Shown here: positions 1 through 8,017 of the stretch, in pieces | Numbering within the stretch: position 1 is the first letter of the stretch | Layout: each line of letters starts with the position of its first letter | Source: Lederbergia graminis | GTDB lineage: Bacteria > Bacillota > Bacilli > Bacillales > Bacillaceae_C | Length of the DNA stretch: 64,000 bases | Assembly: GCF_042655485.1 (NCBI RefSeq) | Contig: NZ_JBHSMC010000010.1 | Location: 1 to 64,000, forward strand | Reading direction: 5' to 3' | Made by a program: the position numbers and the translations under genes | The notes under the pieces: generated by a model | The model's database searches: none | What the model was told of the DNA's origin: nothing | The model's input: only the letters and a program-made list of their open reading frames with translations

Positions 1-59
1 TTTGGTTTTTGTTTATTTAACCACTAAACATTCTTACCAAAATAACCTACGAATTTACG

Positions 60-330
60 AGTAAGGAGCTAGTTTCGTTCATGATAACTCGGCGCTAAAC
101 GCCTGTCTAGCTTAGGCTCCTAGCGGCTAGCGAACGATCCAATCCTTTCCCTACGATAAGTCAACATCGGCAAGAGGAACGTCGTCTAAAAGCGGCACGT
201 CCTGTGCCGACGTCGACGTGACCCACATCCTGTGGGCCCTCGCCGTGTTTCCTTTATCTCAGTACAGGATTGGCTCCCGTTCGTACGCCGCTGATCAGTC
301 GCCTTCGCTTTTCTGTCTGCGGGGTCTCAT
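60..330. repeat. GC-rich dispersed intergenic repeat, non-coding
   Basis: This stretch is much richer in G+C than its surroundings and has no credible gene. A block near 268-297, which includes CGTTCGTACGCCGCTGATCA, recurs in reverse complement near 9655-9690. The rest of positions 1-800 holds only this repeat, a second repeat unit and a MITE. These look like the dispersed hairpin repeats common between bacillus genes; the family assignment is inference. Confidence 0.6.
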
Positions 331-444
331 CGAGGCCTTTATTCCCGCAGTCATCCATGTACCTAAAAATACACCTCAGAGCATGGAAATGATGCTAGTA
401 GTAGTTGTATATACGATGCACGTATAAGTTAGATTTAACTTTTT

Positions 445-623
445 GGCTCTGTTAAAGTTCATTGTTGTTAACAACTTAGTTGATTGAAGCGGATGTACAC
501 GAGACTCCTGCGGGAACAGCACGAGCCGAAGATCCACTTGGCAAAGCGGTTTTCTTTGCCAAGTTAGCTGAGGCCGTGCCCGCGGAAAGCGAGNAAAAAT
601 CAACAACAGAGTTTAACAGAGCC
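445..623 (+). mobile_element. MITE-like element, copy A
   Basis: The element begins GGCTCTGTTAAAG and ends with the imperfect inverted copy, finishing TTTAACAGAGCC. It is flanked by an 8-bp direct repeat AACTTTTT at 437-444 and 624-631. An empty site exists in the paralogous repeat near 10165-10205. The interior holds an 11-bp hairpin (ACTTGGCAAAG with its complement) and no gene. A second copy lies in reverse orientation at 4655-4843. AT-rich 8-bp duplications and GG-starting ends resemble ISL3-type elements, which is only a suggestion. Confidence 0.85.
594..594. other. Ambiguous base N, probable local assembly gap
   Basis: The single N falls inside MITE copy A, between GCGGAAAGCGAG and AAAAATCAAC. 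In MITE copy B about 12 extra bases (TGTACAGGAGCG on this strand) lie at that point. The N therefore probably hides a short collapsed or missing stretch in a repeat rather than one uncertain base. Confidence 0.7.
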
Positions 624-800
624 AACTTTTTAAAGCTTTATTTCCATGGTAGGAGTCTTCGTGTATTTCCTTCGCTGGTATGGTTTTATTCATCTTTCAA
701 TAGTAAAATTATATCATCCTGCAGTCAGTTCCACATTGTGAGAACTTATCATTGACTTTACAGGCTTCTAATTATTTTCTTCTACAGTTCTCAGATAGTT

Positions 801-2549
801 TTATTTATAATATACCTCTAACTCCGCAATGGATGTGAAGTTGGTGCTTCCTCCTGGGGTACCAATGATTCGTACACCGTCTCCCCATGTGTCGTCGAAT
901 GATAGCGTATATGTTTGGTTAACACCAGCTGTCTCATCATTCGGGTAATCAGGTGAAATCGATACATTTTCTACATCGATCCATTCGAAATTCTGTCTTA
1001 CTTGCACTCTTAAATCTGTAAACCAGCCACCATTAAAGAATACATTTCCTGTTGTATAGACGACATTGTTCAAATTGTATGCACGTGACCATGTATAACC
1101 CCAGTAATCTTCTTCTTTCAACTCATTGTTCCAGCTATCTTCGTTTTCTTCCTTGTTTCCATTATTGATGAGTCCTTCAACGCCAAAATGCATGGTTCTA
1201 GAAATAGGAGTTACGTCTTGTCCATCTACTGCTAGATTTTGCTCACCTTTCGCATTTTCTGCAGTTGTTTCTTCATATGGTGTTACTCTCATTTTACGTA
1301 ATGAGAATGCATAGTTTTGGATGCCTCCCATAAATGTTTGCGAGTTAACCCACATGTCCTTCCCATCGTCACTAATGAATTTTGATGGAATAACCGTTGC
1401 ATAACCACCATGCTTATCTTCAGACCAAGGATAATGACCGAAATCCTTCGATAGGAATCGTTTCCAAGGACCCCATGGAGTAGGTGCTTCATAAAATTCA
1501 AATGTATACTCTGTCCAGGAAGAATAAATATAGCGGTTGAGTGGCTTATTATAGACAATGCTACCTTGTGAAATTACTGACATATCACGTAAGCCTGGAT
1601 TTTCTATTTTTGAATAAACTCTACGATCATCTTGTAAAACTGGTTTTCTATCTTCTATTTTCCCTGGTTCTGACCATTGGGCATTTCCATCAAGATCTCC
1701 AGTATAAAATTCCCATTTGCTTACATCTTGGATTCCATCCTTTGGCATTCGAGCTAAGTATAACTTTGTCGGATCCTCAACTGTATCTGAAAACGAATCA
1801 CGCCAGTTATTATCTAAACCATATGCATATACGTAATCATCGAATGTATTGTTTTCACCGTCTTTTCCGTAATCGAGGAACATGACGGTCGTAAAAACAT
1901 AATTGTCAAACATAGGTTTCTCTCTATCCCATTCCCATGTTTGTCCTTTATCTGTAGATTTTAAGATGGTAGATGCCGGAACATCATTAAAGGTTTTGGC
2001 ACCTTCTTCTTTATTTAAATCTTGGACTGCTAAATATAAATCTCCATTTACAGATACCATCCCAGTTGGCTTCTTATTATACTTTTTTGGGTCACTCCAA
2101 ACTAAACCTACGATAGCACCAGAAGCTAATCTCTCTCCTTGTAGATTATTATCATTCGGATGACCACTTACTCTATTAACTACTAGATCGCCCCATCCAG
2201 ATGATAAGTTAAACCCTTTTCCATCTCCATTTGCTGTGTACAAATAATCATCATCTGACCAAGCAGCAGGCCATAAATCGCCATCACTTTCAGTACGTAG
2301 TGTTGACTTTTCTTCTATATATACAGTCGAAAAGAAAGTACTCTCCTCTGGGAAAATTAACTCCTTATCTTCTGTATCTGTTTCCCCATCCTCATCTTCA
2401 TCTTCGTCAACAGGAGTTTCTACGACTACATCTTCATCTTTTTTCTCATCTTCCTGTTTGTCGTTATTTGCTTGCTCGTTCCCTTTACAAGCGGTTACAA
2501 ATAATAATAAAAATACTAAACTAATTAAAAATCCGAACCTTAGCTTCAA
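801..2549 (-). CDS. Surface lipoprotein, DUF4185-like glycan-active protein with C-terminal F5/8-type C domain
   Basis: The 582-residue product starts at a TTG with GGAGGGGG five bases upstream. A lipoprotein signal ends at the lipobox VTAC (Cys about 21), and an acidic Glu/Asp linker covers residues 25-65. The core (about 70-430) has the DGDLWPAAWSDDDYLYTANGDG signature and repeated propeller-like segments, as in DUF4185 proteins. Members of that family include endo-D-arabinanases (GH183). The last 150 residues (about 435-582) resemble a discoidin/CBM32-like carbohydrate-binding domain. A close paralog at 53270-54382 lacks both the signal and this C-terminal domain. I infer an outside enzyme that makes the first cuts in the polymer. 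A cre-like operator lies upstream at 2596-2609. The exact catalytic activity is unknown. Confidence 0.75.
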   Translation of the reverse strand: MKLRFGFLISLVFLLLFVTACKGNEQANNDKQEDEKKDEDVVVETPVDEDEDEDGETDTEDKELIFPEESTFFSTVYIEEKSTLRTESDGDLWPAAWSDDDYLYTANGDGKGFNLSSGWGDLVVNRVSGHPNDNNLQGERLASGAIVGLVWSDPKKYNKKPTGMVSVNGDLYLAVQDLNKEEGAKTFNDVPASTILKSTDKGQTWEWDREKPMFDNYVFTTVMFLDYGKDGENNTFDDYVYAYGLDNNWRDSFSDTVEDPTKLYLARMPKDGIQDVSKWEFYTGDLDGNAQWSEPGKIEDRKPVLQDDRRVYSKIENPGLRDMSVISQGSIVYNKPLNRYIYSSWTEYTFEFYEAPTPWGPWKRFLSKDFGHYPWSEDKHGGYATVIPSKFISDDGKDMWVNSQTFMGGIQNYAFSLRKMRVTPYEETTAENAKGEQNLAVDGQDVTPISRTMHFGVEGLINNGNKEENEDSWNNELKEEDYWGYTWSRAYNLNNVVYTTGNVFFNGGWFTDLRVQVRQNFEWIDVENVSISPDYPNDETAGVNQTYTLSFDDTWGDGVRIIGTPGGSTNFTSIAELEVYYK

Positions 2550-2595
2550 ATCTTCCCCCTCCTAATTCCTAAATTTTAATCTATTTCTATCAATA

Positions 2596-2609
2596 TGGTA
2601 ACGTTTACA
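2596..2609 (-). promoter_or_regulatory. cre/LacI-type operator upstream of the DUF4185-like lipoprotein
   Basis: Read on the minus strand the sequence is TGTAAACGTTACCA, matching 13 of 14 positions of the cre consensus TGWAANCGNTNWCA. A -10-like TAAAAT (2632-2627 on the minus strand) ends 17 bases before it. The same operator-to-promoter spacing occurs at 49075, 52064 and 54520. CcpA or the LacI protein at 52219 could bind it. Confidence 0.6.
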
Positions 2610-2743
2610 TATAATTCCGTCAATCTATTTTACGAAATAAATTGTAAATTCACTTATTTTAAAAAATATCAGTAAACATATGGTATGAATCAAAACATAC
2701 CCTCAAAGTAGGGGATTGTATGGTGTTGATAATGCTACTGTAT

Positions 2744-2809
2744 CTAACAAATTGATAAGCACTTATCTCACATTATGACATTTAGTAAAGATTCATAGTT
2801 TACTATACT
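2744..2809 (+). promoter_or_regulatory. Promoter with AraC-type tandem site, upstream of the cytosolic DUF4185 gene
   Basis: A first motif copy CTAACAAATTGATAA starts at 2744 and a degenerate second copy CTCACATTATGACATT at 2767, exactly 23 bp later. A -10 box TATACT lies at 2804-2809, 37 bp from the start of the second copy. Four other promoters in the window have this layout. The second copy covers the -35 position, as expected for an activator site. Confidence 0.65.
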
Positions 2810-2856
2810 GGATACATATAAGTAGTTAATTTATAAAAACTAAAGGATGAAATATA

Positions 2857-3903
2857 TTGGGAAATTCTAAGCCAATAAAGCCATACAACTTAACTAGAAT
2901 AGCTCGAGTTACAGGGGAATCGTTACCAGGAGAAACACTTCCCAATCCAAATCAAACACATATAAAATATAATGTGAATGCTACGGATCTAGGTATTATG
3001 TGGGATAAAGGCGATGGGGAGATTTTTATTGCATTAGGTGACACTTATGGGAAATGCTGGGGCGGTTCTGGAGCAGGCCCTGAAACTGCTGAATGGCGGA
3101 GTAATGTGCTCGCTGTATCCAATAATCGTAATCCAGAAGAGGGTTTAATTTTCTCTAAAATGATAACAGATGGACTAGGGAGTGCAAAAGAATTAATTTG
3201 TGCAGAACGTGTCTATGGAAGAGAATGGACGATTATTCCAACAGCAGGTGTGACTGTTGGTAACAAGCACTACTTGCATTTCATGTCCATTCATCGTTGG
3301 GGAACAGATGGAAATGGTCGTTGGAAGACAAATTACTCGGGGGTCGCGATTTCAGAAGATAACGGTCATACATGGGTGAAATCCGAGCAATTGAAGTGGG
3401 AGAATAATAAAGAATACGATCATCGCTTTCAACAAGCAGCTTTTGTAAAAGAGGACGGCTATGTGTATATGTTTACCACTGAAAATGGTCGTCATGGTGA
3501 TATTTATTTAGGAAGGGTTATAGAAGAAAAGATAGAATTTAAGGATGAATATCGCTATTGGGATGGTTCTAATTGGGTCGAAGATGAACGGGCTGCTATG
3601 CCAATTACTAACGGTCCTGCTGGAGAGCTGTCTGTTGCATATAATTCTTATTATAAAAAGTGGATAATGATTTATTTAAGTCCTAAGCATGATGGCTTAG
3701 TACTTCGATCTTCACAATCACTAACAGGACCTTGGAGTGAAGAAGAGCTACTCGTAAGTAGAAATGATTACCCGCGAGTGTACGGAGGTTTTATTCATCC
3801 ATCATTTAATGACGGAAAACAATTATATTTCAATATGACGCAATGGGATCCATACAATGTTTTTTGGATGAAAGTAGATTTAGTAGAAGAGGAAAAAATA
3901 TAA
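2857..3903 (+). CDS. DUF4185 domain protein, cytosolic, probable glycoside hydrolase
   Basis: This 348-residue protein starts at TTG with AAAGGA nine bases upstream and has no signal peptide. It carries the DUF4185 hallmark TDLGIMWDKGDGEIFIALGDT near residues 45-65 and successive blade-like segments typical of a five-bladed propeller. DUF4185 includes the GH183 endo-D-arabinanases, so hydrolysis of furanosidic or related linkages inside the cell is plausible. It is divergent from the lipoprotein at 801-2549 and has an AraC-type tandem site in its promoter, linking it to sulfatases 1 and 9. The family call is good; the substrate is inferred. Confidence 0.75.
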   Translation: MGNSKPIKPYNLTRIARVTGESLPGETLPNPNQTHIKYNVNATDLGIMWDKGDGEIFIALGDTYGKCWGGSGAGPETAEWRSNVLAVSNNRNPEEGLIFSKMITDGLGSAKELICAERVYGREWTIIPTAGVTVGNKHYLHFMSIHRWGTDGNGRWKTNYSGVAISEDNGHTWVKSEQLKWENNKEYDHRFQQAAFVKEDGYVYMFTTENGRHGDIYLGRVIEEKIEFKDEYRYWDGSNWVEDERAAMPITNGPAGELSVAYNSYYKKWIMIYLSPKHDGLVLRSSQSLTGPWSEEELLVSRNDYPRVYGGFIHPSFNDGKQLYFNMTQWDPYNVFWMKVDLVEEEKI

Positions 3904-3931
3904 GAGCTGAATAAACGACGTTCTTTTTGGA

Positions 3932-4066
3932 ATGTTATCCGCTAGTAAATCGCCAGTCCAGTCCTTAAAAGAGATACTTCGATTTACCTATGGTTTAGAT
4001 GTGAAAGTAGTTACTATACCCGGAGGTTCGAGTATTCTTCTCAACATAATGAGTAATAGTCATTAG
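3932..4066 (+). pseudogene. Possible small gene or gene remnant, 44 residues
   Basis: An open frame ATG-TAG encodes a 44-residue peptide with a coherent amphipathic composition (SPVQSLKEILRFTYGLDVKV, then VVTIPGGSS). It lacks a good ribosome-binding site, and its end overlaps the following terminator stem. It reads like the tail of a decayed protein more than random sequence, but I recognise no family. Confidence is low. Confidence 0.25.
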
Positions 4067-4096
4067 AACAAGCACTGTTCTAGTGGCTATTTTTGT
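4055..4096. terminator. Rho-independent terminator between convergent genes
   Basis: The stem pairs AATAGTCATTAGAACA with TGTTCTAGTGGCTATT through G-U pairs and is followed by TTTTGTTTTTT. It sits between the DUF4185 gene and the convergent membrane protein gene. Confidence 0.7.
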
Positions 4097-4123
4097 TTTT
4101 TAAAATGCCGATAATGAGCGATT

Positions 4124-4615
4124 TTAGTAGGCCCTAATTAACTGGTCTACTAATAATGGGAGGTCTTCTCTAACGTCTACAAAAAAATACTTATTATCTT
4201 CTGTTTTAAAATACATATGATGTTCCCATTTCTCATCAAGCGGAAAGATGACGGAGGTGATATCAATATCGCTCACTTTATTTTCATTTTGTAATTGAAT
4301 TGTCTGAACTTCATCCAAAACATATTCAATTGAGAATGACTTAATATCTTTAAACTCATCTTCAGATAAATAAGGTTGGGCTCCATATATATCCGGAAAA
4401 TCTACGACAATTAAATCAGTAATTCTGTTATACATTTCGCTATATCCCTCGACATTTTTATAGATCACCGCTGTTTCCCCATCTTTATATAAATGAATAA
4501 TGCTTGCTTTTTCTAGTAAAGAATTATTTTCATCTCTCTTAACGAACAGTAATATAACAGCAACGAGCAAACATATTATCAATAAGGGAATGACAATTCT
4601 TTTTCGTATACTCAT
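4124..4615 (-). CDS. Small membrane-anchored protein of unknown function
   Basis: The start is the ATG seven bases after GGAGGG, giving 163 residues. An N-terminal hydrophobic helix (about residues 7-24, IVIPLLIICLLVAVILLFV) suggests an uncleaved anchor with the rest outside. The outside part contains segments such as SIIHLYKDGETAVIYKNVEG and VRQDLPLLVDQ-like acidic stretches, but I recognise no family. No link to sugar degradation is visible. It converges on the DUF4185 gene and is followed upstream by MITE copy B. Confidence 0.6.
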   Translation of the reverse strand: MSIRKRIVIPLLIICLLVAVILLFVKRDENNSLLEKASIIHLYKDGETAVIYKNVEGYSEMYNRITDLIVVDFPDIYGAQPYLSEDEFKDIKSFSIEYVLDEVQTIQLQNENKVSDIDITSVIFPLDEKWEHHMYFKTEDNKYFFVDVREDLPLLVDQLIRAY

Positions 4616-4654
4616 AAAAAATCCCTCCAAAACATTATTAATATGTTGATTTTT

Positions 4655-4843
4655 ATCTCTGTTAAACTCTGTTGTTGATTTTCGCTCCTGTACACTCGCT
4701 TTCCGCGGGCACGGCCTCAGCTAACTTGGCAAAGAAAACCACTTTGCCAAGTGGATCTTCGGCTCGTGCTGTTCCCGCAGGAGTCTCCTGTACATCCGCT
4801 ACAATCAACTAAGTTGTTAACAACAATGAACTTTAACAGAGCC
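4655..4843 (-). mobile_element. MITE-like element, copy B
   Basis: This is the reverse-complement counterpart of the element at 445-623. Its ends are ATCTCTGTTAAAC (two bases degenerate) and TTTAACAGAGCC. Flanking octamers TGATTTTT (4647-4654) and TAATTTTT (4844-4851) differ by one base, consistent with an older 8-bp target duplication. It contains no gene and fills most of the space between the membrane protein and the GH43 gene. Confidence 0.8.
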
Positions 4844-5017
4844 TAATTTTTAAAGAGAAAGCTTTATCTTTTATGTATATATTAACAGATTCTATTTTTG
4901 CACCTAATAAATGATGACAAACTTTCTTCCCTTAGTATAAAAAACATACCTTTTAGTACAAGGAATTTGTAACTAGTTGTAGAAGTGATAAGCAGAGGGG
5001 GAGGAGTGAAAAAAGTG

Positions 5018-6925
5018 ATGAAACAGAGAAAATATATGTGGATAAGCGGATGTGTCTTGATCTTGTTACTAATTGTAATCGTTTTCTTTATGGTTAATAG
5101 TACAAAGGATTCGACACCGACAACAGTACCGAATCAGGAAGATAAAACTGTAAATGATGTAGAGACAAATGATGATGATCCAGAGGAAGTTGATGGACCA
5201 TATGAACCTATTACGTTGAGAACTGTAAATACATCAGAATTTTCAAATCCAATTAATACTGCAGGTGCAGATCCATATGTAATGTATAAGGATGGCTACT
5301 ATTATTTCACAAGAACACTGGGGCATCGTATTGATTTATGGAAATCTCGAACATTAACCGGGATTGACCTTGGGGAAAGAAGAACTGTTTGGACAAAGCC
5401 TACAACTTTACACGATATATGGGCACCAGAGATACATTTTACCGATGGAAAATGGTATATCTATTACACTGCAAACACAGGTTGTGGTGATGATTGTCGA
5501 GGCATTTATGTGTTAGAAAACGACTCTGTCAATCCAATGGAAGGAGAGTGGATTGATAAAGGGAAAATAAATATGGAATATAGCGGTCTAGATGGGACAG
5601 TATTTACCCATAAAGACGAATTGTATTTTCTTTATGCAGCTTATGGAAATTGGTCCGGAGCTCATGGAAGTGGAATTGTTATCGCGAAAATGGAAAATCC
5701 ATGGACACTTAAAGGAAAACAAGAACTGTTAACATATCCAGAAAATGAGTGGGAAAAGTTTGGTATGCATGTAAATGAAGGTGCAGTTATCTTGAAACGT
5801 GATGATAAGCTTCACCTCGTATTTTCAGGCAGTGCATGTTGGGTAGACCAATATGCGATTGGGATGTTAACAACAACAGTCGATAGTGACTTACTGTCTA
5901 AAGATTCATGGGAAAAAGCAGAAGGTCCTCTGTTTAGTATGTCTATTGATAATGGGGTGTATGGTCCTGGACACAATTATTTTGTTACATCAAAAGATGG
6001 AGAAGAAGTTTGGAATGTGTACCATGGAAACAGTAATATGGGGGAAGGTTGTGGACCACGTCCTACAAGATTACAAGTTGTGAATTGGGATACGAATGGA
6101 GTGCCTGATTTCGGGATTCCGACCAGTGGTCCACTTTCAGTTCCATCAGGGGAATACCGCTTTGAAGCAGAACATGCAAATAATATTCAAGGCGAGATAA
6201 ATGAAGAGGCGGTTACTTTATCCAAAACAGGCGATCGTTTTGAAATTGCTGATATAAATGTTCCAGAAGCAGGAGTTTATACAATGACGATTATGTATAA
6301 AGGGATAGAAAACCCTGCTGCTGCAGTCTCAGTGAATGGAGAAAGTTACGATGTCCCATTTTCCAGTGCCGAAGAATTTACTACGGTTACTGTAGATGTT
6401 GAATTGAATAAAGGTTATAACAATTCTATTTCATTTGATTACGAAAATAGTGGGATCGAGATCGATTACATTGAATTGGAAGGGAATGTTCCTTTTCAAA
6501 TTGAATATGGTGCATCATATCATTTCGTTAATCCTAATGGGAATATGGCCATGCATGTTGGAGTGGGGAATAATGTGATGACATATAATGTGGAAAATGA
6601 CGAGACAGCACAACATTGGGAATTCACCCCGCTAGCAGATGGTAGTTATAAAATAACGAATGCAGATAGCGGATTAGCACTTACTATATCAGGTGATGAA
6701 AACAAGGATGGAGCTAATGTCGTAGTTTTGGATTGGTTAGACATTGATAAACAGAAATGGAAAATTGATCATAGAGGGAATGGATACTATAAAATCATCA
6801 ATGTAGCAAACGGCGAAGCACTAGACGTAACTGCCGCCAGCATGGACCCAGGAGTAAACATCGGCACATGGAAAGACATCCCTAATGGCCCTGCACAATT
6901 TTGGCTCCTATACAAGGTGGAATAA
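5018..6925 (+). CDS. Membrane-anchored GH43-type glycosidase with CBM6/35-like and ricin-B-like domains
   Basis: I chose the ATG 11 bases after GGAGGAG (635 residues); a GTG one codon earlier is also possible. A hydrophobic segment at about 11-27 without a lipobox suggests an N-terminal anchor. The catalytic propeller (about 75-380) has the GH43 triad: base D85 (GADPY), D192 (LDGT) and acid E254 (NEGA). A beta-sandwich carbohydrate-binding module follows at about 380-490 (YRFEAEHA start). A beta-trefoil of ricin/CBM13 type at about 495-635 has repeated Q-x-W-type motifs (AQHWEF, KQKWKI, PAQFWLL). It is probably an arabinofuranosidase or arabinanase at the cell surface. No operon partner: the next gene is convergent. 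Family certain, substrate inferred. Confidence 0.85.
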   Translation: MKQRKYMWISGCVLILLLIVIVFFMVNSTKDSTPTTVPNQEDKTVNDVETNDDDPEEVDGPYEPITLRTVNTSEFSNPINTAGADPYVMYKDGYYYFTRTLGHRIDLWKSRTLTGIDLGERRTVWTKPTTLHDIWAPEIHFTDGKWYIYYTANTGCGDDCRGIYVLENDSVNPMEGEWIDKGKINMEYSGLDGTVFTHKDELYFLYAAYGNWSGAHGSGIVIAKMENPWTLKGKQELLTYPENEWEKFGMHVNEGAVILKRDDKLHLVFSGSACWVDQYAIGMLTTTVDSDLLSKDSWEKAEGPLFSMSIDNGVYGPGHNYFVTSKDGEEVWNVYHGNSNMGEGCGPRPTRLQVVNWDTNGVPDFGIPTSGPLSVPSGEYRFEAEHANNIQGEINEEAVTLSKTGDRFEIADINVPEAGVYTMTIMYKGIENPAAAVSVNGESYDVPFSSAEEFTTVTVDVELNKGYNNSISFDYENSGIEIDYIELEGNVPFQIEYGASYHFVNPNGNMAMHVGVGNNVMTYNVENDETAQHWEFTPLADGSYKITNADSGLALTISGDENKDGANVVVLDWLDIDKQKWKIDHRGNGYYKIINVANGEALDVTAASMDPGVNIGTWKDIPNGPAQFWLLYKVE

Positions 6926-6927
6926 AC

Positions 6928-7026
6928 GGGACAAGGGGTCAGGAAAGTTGTCCCACCAGGGAAGCAGAACCTGCCCCCTTGTCCCAGCCTATTAATCTAG
7001 GGACGCGGGACCTGACCCCGTGTCCC
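6928..7026. repeat. GC-rich hairpin repeat overlapping the end of AraC gene 1
   Basis: GGGACAAGGGGTCAGG at 6928-6943 pairs with its near-complement at 6970-6985, and a related hairpin follows at 7000-7026. It may act as a bidirectional terminator between convergent genes. The second hairpin encodes the last residues (about DTGSGPASLD) of the AraC-type regulator. Confidence 0.65.
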
Positions 7027-7861
7027 TAAGTAATTGCTTTGGTGATACTCCGTAATAATTTTTAAATGCTCGTGAGAAGGAGAAAAGGTCAGAGTAGCCA
7101 AGGGATAAGGCGATTTCGGTTACCGTGTGGTCTTCTTCGGATTCCAGTAATTCCATAGCTCTTTTCATTTTTAATGATACTAGATATTTATATGGTGTTA
7201 CTCCTACTTCATTTGTGAAAGAAGGTGTGAAGTGAGAGCGGTGTATGCCAATGTATTTAGCAACATCCTGTATTGTTATATCTTCGTAATGCATATCCAT
7301 ATACTCCTTGCTTTTTTGAATCCAATTGATAGGAGGAGTTGGAGCCAGATTATTTTTTTTCGCTTGTGCAGTGAGATAGTCAAATAATTTGTACAAGGTG
7401 ATGATACCAAAAATCTCATTATCTTCCGCATCCTCTTTAAAATGGATCATCAATTCATCTAAAAGCGCTTTCAATTCTAGGGTTACGCATTTCTTTACAT
7501 ATGGTGAATAGTTGGTGATACCAATTCTATTTAATAAAGTGACAGCTTGTTTTCCGTCGAATGCCAACCAAAACATTTTTAATGTATTAGTGGGGTTCGT
7601 AAAATATTGATGTGTTAGATTAGGAAAAAGACAGAAAATATCCCCTTTTTCCAGTTTTATCGAAGAATCGTTTTGGATAAACGTTCCTTCTCCATCAAGT
7701 ACAAAATGTAAGCTAAAAAAAGAAATCGTTCTTGGTCCCATTTTATAATTAGGCTTCGCTCGATTATGACCGATTTTTATTGGCCATATACCACCCTGTT
7801 TCTCTAGTGTAGTTGGGTTATGAAACCATTGTTCCGCATATTCATGTGAAAATTCTTTCAC
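6992..7861 (-). CDS. AraC-family transcriptional regulator 1 (cupin-type sensor, HTH_18)
   Basis: The start is GTG with CTGGAGGTG seven bases upstream (289 residues); the paralog at 46409-47257 begins at the equivalent residue. The N-terminal half (about 1-160) is an AraC-type cupin sugar-sensing domain (YSLHFVLDGEGTF-like, KLEKGDIFCLFP). The C-terminal 100 residues hold two helix-turn-helix motifs (ITIQDVAKYIGIHRSHFT; VTEIALSLGYSDLFSFSRAF). It is divergent from sulfatase 1, and the intergenic region has the 23-bp tandem motif, so it probably controls that promoter. Its last dozen residues come from a GC-rich repeat and do not align with the paralog. Confidence 0.88.
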   Translation of the reverse strand: MKEFSHEYAEQWFHNPTTLEKQGGIWPIKIGHNRAKPNYKMGPRTISFFSLHFVLDGEGTFIQNDSSIKLEKGDIFCLFPNLTHQYFTNPTNTLKMFWLAFDGKQAVTLLNRIGITNYSPYVKKCVTLELKALLDELMIHFKEDAEDNEIFGIITLYKLFDYLTAQAKKNNLAPTPPINWIQKSKEYMDMHYEDITIQDVAKYIGIHRSHFTPSFTNEVGVTPYKYLVSLKMKRAMELLESEEDHTVTEIALSLGYSDLFSFSRAFKNYYGVSPKQLLRDTGSGPASLD

Positions 7862-7893
7862 GATATAGCACCTCCAGCTAAAAAGTTCCATAT

Positions 7894-7955
7894 CCAACAA
7901 ATTGTTATGAACAAATCCAACAAATTAACATTCTAGTTTTCAAGTAAATTATATA
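7894..7955 (+). promoter_or_regulatory. Promoter with AraC-type tandem site between AraC 1 and sulfatase 1
   Basis: CCAACAAATT copies start at 7894 and 7917, 23 bp apart; the second extends as CCAACAAATTAACATTCT. A -10-like TATATA lies at 7950-7955. The site is placed to act on sulfatase 1 and possibly on the divergent regulator gene itself. Confidence 0.7.
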
Positions 7956-8017
7956 CGTTAATAATAGGGTGTGTGAGTTTATATTGCATTATAGTATGAA
8001 AAAACGGAGGTTAGCAA

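Larger units (their letters stand above)
343..678 (+). repeat. Repeat unit, copy 1, interrupted by a MITE
   Basis: The two arms, 343-444 and 632-678, match an uninterrupted second copy at 10087-10239 with few mismatches. Joining the arms at one AACTTTTT restores the sequence seen there. Copy 2 therefore represents the empty site and copy 1 the occupied site of the MITE at 445-623. Confidence 0.8.

Noticed and set aside
480..755. 91-codon open frame on the plus strand
   Set aside because: It runs through the MITE, the N and the following repeat arm, so it is an accident of inserted DNA.
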